Of a DNA stretch of 5,778 bases, positions 1 to 4,332 are shown piece after piece (the stretch's first letter is position 1; each line of letters opens with the position of its first letter). This stretch comes from Actinomycetes bacterium (GTDB lineage: Bacteria; Actinomycetota; Acidimicrobiia; Acidimicrobiales; Palsa-688). The translations under genes were made by a program, and so were the position numbers. The stretch spans positions 1-5,778 of the forward strand of contig JAKAXG010000318.1 of the NCBI GenBank assembly GCA_021827225.1, in the 5' to 3' direction. Under the pieces are notes generated by a model. That model worked only from the letters and a program-made list of their open reading frames with translations. It ran no database searches and was not told where the DNA came from.

Positions 1-33
1 TCTGGACCGTTTCTGCGAACGGCGGCGGCAAAA

Positions 34-63
34 GGTACAGATTTTGCGGATCGGTACAGATTT
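34..63. repeat. Pair of 11-bp direct repeats, possible insertion-sequence end
   Basis: GGTACAGATTT occurs exactly twice, at 34-44 and 53-63, with a period of 19 bp. This patch is noticeably more A/T-rich than the rest of the window. Closely spaced direct repeats of this kind are known at the ends of some insertion sequences, for example the IS21 family, where they bind transposase. Such an element would extend to the left, outside the window. No transposase coding sequence or terminal inverted repeat can be shown here. The repeat itself is certain; its origin is inference. It could instead be a paired regulator-binding site. Confidence 0.5.
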
Positions 64-85
64 CGGGGGTGGGGGCCGGCGGCCC

Positions 86-184
86 GCCGGCAAAACGGGC
101 CGAGCCGGCGGGAAGCGCCGGCAAAAACCGGACGAGCCGGCGAGAGGCGCCGAGCCGGCAAAAACGGAAGCGCCGGCGAGAGGC
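86..184. repeat. Three imperfect ~32-bp tandem repeats downstream of larC
   Basis: Three units, at about 86-116, 117-148 and 154-184, share the layout GCCGGC, then four or five A, then a CGG-containing spacer, a second GCCGGC, and a G/A-rich end (GGGAAGC or GAGAGGC). Units 2 and 3 share the end GAGAGGC. A 5-bp GCCGA insertion (149-153) precedes unit 3. GCCGGC is self-complementary, so each unit can fold several ways. On the minus strand (the larC sense) each A-run becomes a T-run following a small G+C hairpin. The array begins only 7 bp beyond the larC stop codon. No open reading frame with recognisable content covers it. Confidence 0.75.
123..140 (-). terminator. Possible terminator-like hairpin after larBC (central repeat unit)
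   Basis: Read on the minus strand, CCGG, a 5-nt loop CTCGT and CCGG form a 4-bp stem followed directly by TTTTT. Neighbouring units have comparable but weaker hairpins before T-runs, near 92-108 and 160-176. The element lies about 50-70 bp past the larC stop codon, where a transcript end is expected. The stem is short for an intrinsic terminator. A 6-bp GCCGGC/GCCGGC alternative fold also exists, so the call is tentative. Confidence 0.3.
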
Positions 185-190
185 CGCCGG

Positions 191-1408
191 TCAGCCGGCC
201 GGCGGGGCGGTACCGCCGGGAGGGGGGTCGTCGGCCCCCTCGAAGAGGCGGTGGGCCGACTCCTCGGCCCGGCGGGCCACCTCGCGTACGGGCAGGCCGA
301 TCAGCCGGGCCACCCGGGCGGCGTCGTCGTGCTCGGCCTTGATCCGCCGGGGCCCCCGCTTGACCCGCACCGGGTAGCCGCCGACGTCGACGGAGGCGAA
401 CTCCCGGGTGGAGGGCCAGCGCTGCCAGGTGGAGGCCCGGATGCCGAGGGTGCCGGTCTCGTCGGCCACCACCTGGCGCAGGGCGGGGACCGACGAGGGC
501 TGGCACAGCACCGACACCACGTGCGCCGGCCGTCCCTTCTTCCCGGTCACCGGCGTGATCCAGGCGTCCAGCGCCCCGGCGGCCATGAGCGAGGCCAGGG
601 TGGTGCCGAGGATCTCCCCGGTCACGTCGTCGACGTTGGCCTCCAGCAGGACAACCGGCTGGCCGTCCGGCTCCGGCGCCCCCAGCGCCGGGCCCACCAC
701 CACCTGCACGGCGTTGGGCATACCGTCGATCTCCCGGGAGCCGGCGCCGAAGCCCGAAGCGGTGACCGCCATGGCCGGCATCGGTCCCCAGCCCGAGCAC
801 AGGCCGGCCAGCAGCGCCGCCCCGGTGGGGGTGGTCAGCTCCATGGGGATGGCGGTGCCGTAGGTGGGGGCCCCGACCGACGACAGCAGCGACACCACCG
901 CCGGGGCGGGGACGGGCAGGGCGCCGTGGGCGGAGGACACCATCCCGGTGCCCTGGGCCACCGCAGAGGAGCGGATCTCGTCCACCCCGAGGACCTCCAG
1001 GGCCACGCAGGTCCCGACGATGTCGATGACCGCGTCGGTGGAGCCCACCTCGTGGAAGTGGACCGACGGGACCGGCCGGCGGTGCAGCTGGGCCTCGGCC
1101 ACCGCCAGCTTCTCGAACGCCGCCAGCGCCCGGCTGCGGGCCCGGTCGGGCAGGCGGGCCTCGGTGATCAGGCCGACGATGTGGCTGTAGGTGCGAACCA
1201 CCTGCGTCTCGCTGACCTTCACCCGCACGTGGGTGGCGGCCAGCCCCGAGCGCAGCACCTGCTCGGTCTCGAGCGTCCAGCCCCCCACCGGCAGGGCGAC
1301 CAGCTCCCGCTCGATCAGGTCGATGTCGGCGCCGGCGTCGATGAGCGCGCCGAGGGCCATGTTGCCGGCGATACCGGCGAAGCAGTGCCACCAGGCGACG
1401 GTCGTCAA
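191..1408 (-). CDS. larC: LarC, nickel-pincer cofactor nickel insertase
   Basis: This 405-aa protein matches LarC (formerly DUF111), the CTP-dependent cyclometallase that inserts nickel into the bis-thiocarboxylated pyridinium mononucleotide made by LarB and LarE. It is expected to be cytosolic. Family landmarks are an N-terminal FAGIAGNMALGALIDAG (residues 10-26), HFHEVGSTDAVIDIVG (117-132), HGALPVPAPAV (161-171), ELTTPTGAALL (190-200), GFGAGSREIDGMPN (219-232), LLEANVDDVTGEILG (254-268) and GALDAWITPVTGKKGRP (278-294). The length is normal, and both halves lie in one frame, unlike the frameshifted larC1/larC2 arrangement known from Lactiplantibacillus. I chose TTG at 1408 because homology begins there and it overlaps the larB stop as TTGA, which implies translational coupling. 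The open frame continues upstream to 1879 inside larB but reads as Arg/Gly-rich shadow. Family members usually have Asp where Asn16 stands here. The C-terminus is a Pro/Gly-rich tail. Confidence 0.93.
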   Translation of the reverse strand: MTTVAWWHCFAGIAGNMALGALIDAGADIDLIERELVALPVGGWTLETEQVLRSGLAATHVRVKVSETQVVRTYSHIVGLITEARLPDRARSRALAAFEKLAVAEAQLHRRPVPSVHFHEVGSTDAVIDIVGTCVALEVLGVDEIRSSAVAQGTGMVSSAHGALPVPAPAVVSLLSSVGAPTYGTAIPMELTTPTGAALLAGLCSGWGPMPAMAVTASGFGAGSREIDGMPNAVQVVVGPALGAPEPDGQPVVLLEANVDDVTGEILGTTLASLMAAGALDAWITPVTGKKGRPAHVVSVLCQPSSVPALRQVVADETGTLGIRASTWQRWPSTREFASVDVGGYPVRVKRGPRRIKAEHDDAARVARLIGLPVREVARRAEESAHRLFEGADDPPPGGTAPPAG

Positions 1409-2181
1409 CGGGCCGACCCCGGCCGGCGCTGGGAACCGGCCGGGCCCAGGAGACGGTGGATGGCGAAGGCGGCGCCGAAGCCGTTGTCGATGCCCACGAC
1501 CACCAGGCCGGAGGCGCACGAGGAGAGCATGCCGAGCAGGGCGGTGACCCCCGACAGGGAGGCGCCGTAGCCGACGCTGGTGGGCACCGCCACCACGGGG
1601 GCGGCGGTGAGCCCGCCGATCACCGACGCCAGGGCCCCCTCCATGCCGGCCACCACCACCACGGCGGGGGCCCGCTGGATCTCCGCCGCCCGGGCCAGCA
1701 GCCGGTGGATGCCGGCCACCCCCACGTCGGCGATGAGCCGGGAGGGGATCCCGAAGGCCCGCAGCGTGGCCGAGCACTCGTCGGCGACGGCCAGGTCGGC
1801 GGTGCCGGCGGTGACCACCAGCACCGGGTCGTCGCCGGCGCGGACCGGGGCGGGCCGCCACACCACCGTCGAACCCCACACCGAGGCGTCGGGCCAGGCC
1901 CCGGTGACGGCATTGACCTGCTCCTCCGACGCCCGGCTGAGAACGACCGGGCCGTCACCCGATGACAGCAGCTCGCCGACTATGCCGACGCAGTGCTCGG
2001 CACTTTTTCCGGGACCGTACACGGCTTCGGGAAGACCCTGGCGGAGCTCACGGTGCGAGTCGACGGTGGCGTAGCCCAGCTCCGTGAACGGCAGGGCCCG
2101 CAGCCGGCGCACCACCTCGTCGGCGTCGAGCTCGCCGGCGGTGAGCGAGTCCAGCAGTTTCCGAACGGCGGCCGCATCCAT
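1405..2181 (-). CDS. larB: LarB, nicotinic acid adenine dinucleotide carboxylase/hydrolase
   Basis: This 258-aa protein is LarB, which carboxylates C5 of the nicotinate ring of NaAD and cleaves the phosphoanhydride, giving the dicarboxylated pyridinium mononucleotide that LarE then sulfurises. The N-terminal family motif VDSHRELRQGLPEAVYGPGK is at residues 40-59. The C-terminal half is the PurE-like carboxylase domain, with AGMEGAL (178-184), PTSVGYGASLSG (200-211), SSCASG containing Cys222, and GIDNGFGAA (230-238). Cys222 sits where the LarB family has the cysteine reported to form an adduct with the pyridine ring; that assignment is by position and motif only. I chose ATG at 2181 because upstream sequence belongs to divergent pheA and the resulting length fits the family (about 250 aa). 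AGGA lies 10 nt upstream. It is the first gene of the larBC operon. larE and larA are not visible in the window. Confidence 0.94.
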   Translation of the reverse strand: MDAAAVRKLLDSLTAGELDADEVVRRLRALPFTELGYATVDSHRELRQGLPEAVYGPGKSAEHCVGIVGELLSSGDGPVVLSRASEEQVNAVTGAWPDASVWGSTVVWRPAPVRAGDDPVLVVTAGTADLAVADECSATLRAFGIPSRLIADVGVAGIHRLLARAAEIQRAPAVVVVAGMEGALASVIGGLTAAPVVAVPTSVGYGASLSGVTALLGMLSSCASGLVVVGIDNGFGAAFAIHRLLGPAGSQRRPGSAR

Positions 2182-2189
2182 AACCCATC

Positions 2190-2195
2190 TATCCT
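2190..2195 (+). promoter_or_regulatory. Candidate -10 element for leaderless pheA transcript
   Basis: TATCCT fits the actinobacterial TANNNT -10 consensus and ends 8 bp before the pheA ATG at 2204. That is the spacing expected if transcription begins at or next to the start codon. No Shine-Dalgarno sequence precedes this ATG (the spacer is GCCCGCCC), which agrees with leaderless initiation. No convincing -35 box is visible; it would fall in the first codons of larB. The hexamer overlaps the candidate larB -10 on the other strand. Confidence 0.45.
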
Positions 2196-2220
2196 GCCCG
2201 CCCATGACCGGCGTTGTCGC
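2191..2220 (-). promoter_or_regulatory. Candidate larBC promoter
   Basis: On the minus strand GCGACA (2220-2215) stands 18 bp before CAGGAT (2196-2191), resembling sigma70/SigA-type -35 (GACA matching) and -10 (A at position 2, T at position 6) boxes. A start about 7 nt past the -10 would leave only a few nucleotides of leader before the larB ATG at 2181. The -35 would lie inside the first codons of divergent pheA. This is a pattern match only. Confidence 0.35.
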
Positions 2221-3166
2221 CCCGCAGGCCACCATCGGTTTCCTGGGGCCGCGCGGCACCTTCACCGAGCACGCCCTGCGCTCCGAGCCGGGCCTGGCCC
2301 GGGCCGATCTGCGGCCGATGCCGTCGTTCGTGCAGGTCCTCGGGGCGGTGGCGGACGGCACGGTCGACTACGGCTTCGTCGCCATCGAGAACTCCATCGA
2401 GGGCACCGTCTCGATCACCATGGACCAGCTGGTGCACGAGCGGGAGCTGATCATCGTCGGTGAGGTGGTGACGCCGGTGACGCAGAACCTGGTCGGGCCG
2501 GCGGGCACCCGGCTGTCGGATGTCAAGCGGGTGGTGTCGTTCCCGCACGCCACGGGCCAGTGCCGCAACTGGCTGACCGCCCACCTGCCCGGTGTCGAGG
2601 AGGTCGCCGCCACCTCCACCGCCGAGGCGGTCCGCCAGGTGGGCGAGGGGGCGATGGGCGCCGACGGGCGGACCGCCGCCATCGGCACGGCGCTGGCCGC
2701 CTCCCTCTACGGGCTGGAGGTCCTGGCCGCCGAGATCGAGGACCACCCGGACAACTCCACCCGCTTCGTACTGGTCGCCCGTCCCGACGCGGGGATCCCG
2801 GCACCGACCGGCCACGACAAGACCAGCGTGGTGTGCTTCCAGTCGGCGGACCGGCCGGGGTCGCTGCACGGTATCCTCGGCCAGTTCTCCGCCCGCGACC
2901 TGAACCTGGTGAAGCTCGAGTCCCGGCCGACGAAGAAGCAGCTGGGGGACTACTGCTTCATCATCGACTTCGAGGGCCACGTGGCCGACGAGGTGGTCGC
3001 CGACTGCCTGAGGGACCTGCACACCGGGCTGCGCTCGCTCAAGTTCCTGGGCTCCTACCCGGCGGCCGGGCTCCACGGGGCCGGGGTGCGCCAGCGCGTC
3101 GGCGAGGCGTGGCGGGCGGCCGACGAGTGGATCGACCAGATTCGTTCCCGCATAACCGCTAGCTAG
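2204..3166 (+). CDS. pheA: Prephenate dehydratase with ACT regulatory domain
   Basis: This 320-aa monofunctional enzyme converts prephenate to phenylpyruvate, the committed step to phenylalanine, in the cytosol. The catalytic part (about residues 10-192) opens with TIGFLGPRGTFTEHA and contains VAIENSIEG (59-67) and STRFVLV (185-191), whose Thr-Arg-Phe is the family's catalytic signature. An ACT domain follows (about 205-285), with RPGSLHGIL (217-225) and LESRPTKK (238-245), the motif that binds phenylalanine for feedback inhibition. The length is typical of actinobacterial PheA, with no fused chorismate mutase. ATG at 2204 is chosen because homology starts a few residues later; the open frame upstream lies inside larB. 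There is no Shine-Dalgarno sequence, so leaderless translation is likely. With 22 bp to the divergent larB, there is no room for a leader-peptide attenuator or riboswitch. The nitroreductase gene follows after 11 bp and is probably cotranscribed. Confidence 0.95.
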   Translation: MTGVVAPQATIGFLGPRGTFTEHALRSEPGLARADLRPMPSFVQVLGAVADGTVDYGFVAIENSIEGTVSITMDQLVHERELIIVGEVVTPVTQNLVGPAGTRLSDVKRVVSFPHATGQCRNWLTAHLPGVEEVAATSTAEAVRQVGEGAMGADGRTAAIGTALAASLYGLEVLAAEIEDHPDNSTRFVLVARPDAGIPAPTGHDKTSVVCFQSADRPGSLHGILGQFSARDLNLVKLESRPTKKQLGDYCFIIDFEGHVADEVVADCLRDLHTGLRSLKFLGSYPAAGLHGAGVRQRVGEAWRAADEWIDQIRSRITAS

Positions 3167-3172
3167 AGGGAG
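3166..3172 (+). promoter_or_regulatory. Ribosome binding site supporting a TTG start
   Basis: GAGGGAG overlaps the last base of the pheA stop codon and ends 5 nt before TTG at 3178. There is no ATG or GTG nearby in the right frame; the next in-frame Met is about 70 codons on, inside the conserved domain. The TTG is therefore the most likely start of the nitroreductase. Confidence 0.65.
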
Positions 3173-3177
3173 ACCCC

Positions 3178-3816
3178 TTGACCGAGTTCGACCTGTCCGT
3201 CACCGACAAGCTGCTGTCCACCACCCGGTCGGTGCGCAAGCGCCTGGACCTGGAACGGCCGGTACCGGCCGAGGTGGTGCTGGACTGCCTACGGCTGGCC
3301 GTTCAGGCCCCGACGGGCAGCAACAGCCAGGGCTGGCGGTGGCTGGTGGTGACCGACGCCGACAAGAAGCGCGAGCTGGCCCGCATGTACAACGAGAGCG
3401 GCCGGTCCTACCTGGAGTCCGCCTCCGGACGGGAACTCGACCCCCAGACCAAGAGGGTGTACGAGAGCGCCCTGTTCCTGGCCGACATCCTGGCCGACGT
3501 CCCGGTGCACGTGATCCCCTGCCTCTCCGGCCGGGCCGACAACCGGCCCAACCCGGCCGGCTTCTACGGGTCCATCCTCCCGGCGGCGTGGAGCTTCATG
3601 CTGGCCCTGCGTTCCCGCGGTCTCGGATCGGCGTGGACCACCTTGCATCTGGGTCAGGAAAAAGAGGCGGCCGAACTGCTCGGCATACCCTTCGACTCGG
3701 TCACGCAGGTCGCGCTGCTGCCGGTGGCCTACACCGTGGGCACCGACTTCAAACCGGCCTCGCGTCCTCCGGTGGAGGGCATCACCTACTGGGACACGTG
3801 GGGCGCCACCCGCTGA
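3178..3816 (+). CDS. Nitroreductase-family FMN oxidoreductase
   Basis: This 212-aa protein is a member of the nitroreductase superfamily, usually FMN-dependent, NAD(P)H-using dimers. TTRSVRKRLDLERPVP (residues 15-30) contains the Arg-Ser-x-Arg phosphate-binding pattern for FMN. APTGSNSQGWRWLVV (44-58) matches the family's AP(S/T)GxNxQxW motif. ILPAAWSFMLALRSRGLGSAWTT (133-155) is the helix and Gly-rich stretch before the C-terminal FMN-contacting region. The length is normal. The natural substrate cannot be read from sequence: the family includes nitroaromatic and quinone reductases and enzymes acting on specialised substrates. There is no signal peptide or membrane segment. It starts 11 bp after pheA, so the two are probably cotranscribed, but no functional link to phenylalanine synthesis is evident. 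The start is TTG. Confidence 0.87.
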   Translation: MTEFDLSVTDKLLSTTRSVRKRLDLERPVPAEVVLDCLRLAVQAPTGSNSQGWRWLVVTDADKKRELARMYNESGRSYLESASGRELDPQTKRVYESALFLADILADVPVHVIPCLSGRADNRPNPAGFYGSILPAAWSFMLALRSRGLGSAWTTLHLGQEKEAAELLGIPFDSVTQVALLPVAYTVGTDFKPASRPPVEGITYWDTWGATR

Positions 3817-3837
3817 CCGCCCCGGCCCCGGAAGGCA

Positions 3838-3857
3838 CTTGGGCCGTTCGGACCTAG
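3838..3857. repeat. Imperfect 20-bp inverted repeat in intergenic gap
   Basis: The halves CTTGGGCCG.. and ..CGGACCTAG are inverted copies with two mismatched position pairs and a TT centre. The repeat lies 21 bp after the nitroreductase stop and 78 bp before the next gene. It has no T-run, so it does not look like an intrinsic terminator. It could be an operator; TTCGGA (3847-3852), 18 bp before AAGGAT (3871-3876), is a weak promoter guess overlapping it. It could also be chance in GC-rich DNA. Confidence 0.3.
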
Positions 3858-3920
3858 TGAAGCAGCGCGCAAGGATGGTCGAATACAGCCCTCGACCCAG
3901 CTACCGCCAGGTCGCGTCCG

Positions 3921-3930
3921 AGGAGGTGAG
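3921..3930 (+). promoter_or_regulatory. Near-perfect Shine-Dalgarno sequence for GTG start
   Basis: AGGAGGTGAG is almost fully complementary to the 3' end of 16S rRNA. AGGAGG ends 9 nt before GTG at 3936. It is the strongest ribosome binding site in the window, and it supports both the reality and the start of the following uncharacterised gene. Confidence 0.75.
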
Positions 3931-3935
3931 GGCCA

Positions 3936-4310
3936 GTGTTCGCCGGCGAGTACGTTTCCGCTTCGTTCCGTGATGTCTGCTCGGTGATCGACGACGCCGT
4001 CGGGGCGGCGCTGCAGCAGCCGGGGCTCAGCGCCCTGGAGGCACCCGACCGGCTACGCCACGTCTCCGCCACGGTGGCGTCGAAATACCTGAAGTGGCCG
4101 GATCCCGCCTCGCCGGTCAGGTCGCTCCCGGCCGAGATCCGCATCATCCACGTGCAGTCCGGCTACCCGGCGAAGACCGAGCTGATGGTCGTCACCCCGC
4201 CGGAGGTACCGCGGGCGGACGTCCGCCGGTTCCTCGACATCCTGTCCGCCGCCGTGGACCGGTCCCTGGGCCGCCGACAGGCGGCCCCGACCATGACCGG
4301 ACTGGCCTAG
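3936..4310 (+). CDS. Uncharacterised 124-aa protein
   Basis: I do not recognise this protein family. The product begins MFAGEYVSASFRDV from a GTG codon. It seems to have a helical N-terminal half (about residues 8-50, with Ala/Leu-rich stretches) and a short segment with beta character (EIRIIHVQ, about 67-74). TELMVVTPPEVP then leads into a C-terminal helix, ADVRRFLDILSAAVDRSLGRR. No signal peptide, membrane segment, metal-binding cluster or DNA-binding motif is apparent; there is a single Cys (residue 15). Evidence that it is real: an excellent Shine-Dalgarno sequence, actinobacterial codon use with G/C at third positions, and a 119-bp upstream gap suggesting its own promoter. It is convergent with the lipoprotein gene, with 22 bp between stops. 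An ORF on the opposite strand over its first half is judged a shadow. Confidence 0.75.
   Translation: MFAGEYVSASFRDVCSVIDDAVGAALQQPGLSALEAPDRLRHVSATVASKYLKWPDPASPVRSLPAEIRIIHVQSGYPAKTELMVVTPPEVPRADVRRFLDILSAAVDRSLGRRQAAPTMTGLA
4268..4287. terminator. Perfect 8-bp hairpin near the convergent gene ends
   Basis: GGGCCGCC, loop GACA, and GGCGGCCC form a perfect 8-bp, all-G/C stem with a 4-nt loop. It lies inside the last codons of the 124-aa gene, 20 bp before its stop codon and 45 bp past the stop of the convergent lipoprotein gene. It has no T-run on either strand. A role in ending the minus-strand transcript or protecting either 3' end is plausible, because the 22-bp gap between the genes holds nothing better. 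G/C hairpins also arise by chance in such DNA. Confidence 0.3.
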
Positions 4311-4332
4311 CTGATCCGGTGAGCTCGCGCCG

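Noticed and set aside
86..184. CRISPR array
   Set aside because: The units abut without unique spacers, are imperfect and very short, and no cas gene is present.
191..1408. Programmed frameshift splitting larC into larC1 and larC2
   Set aside because: All motifs from the N-terminal to the C-terminal half are in one uninterrupted frame here.
44..1570. 508-codon open frame on the plus strand opposite larC
   Set aside because: Its translation is Gly/Arg/His/Asp-rich with no family features, and it lies antisense to a clear LarC. Long antisense frames are expected in very GC-rich DNA.
1409..1879. Upstream extension of the larC frame to an ATG at 1879
   Set aside because: The extra 157 residues are Arg/Gly/Pro-rich and overlap larB in another frame. 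LarC homology starts right after the TTG at 1408.
2182..2203. Phenylalanine attenuator, T-box or riboswitch ahead of pheA
   Set aside because: The gap to larB is only 22 bp and there is no room for a structured leader. Regulation more likely acts through the ACT domain.
2182..2361. Longer LarB start upstream of 2181
   Set aside because: The additional 60 residues would overlap divergent pheA almost entirely and do not resemble LarB. ATG at 2181 gives the family's usual length.
2189..3076. 295-codon minus-strand frame opposite pheA
   Set aside because: It is a shadow of the conserved PheA frame and has no recognisable protein features.
3178..3816. Functional coupling of the nitroreductase to phenylalanine synthesis as a new pathway
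   Set aside because: Only the short gap supports it. No known step from prephenate to phenylalanine uses this family, and operon partners in actinobacteria are often unrelated.
3854..4147. 97-codon minus-strand frame opposite the 124-aa gene
   Set aside because: It has no ribosome binding site and mixed composition, and the plus-strand gene has a near-perfect Shine-Dalgarno sequence and better codon use. I could not test coding conservation.
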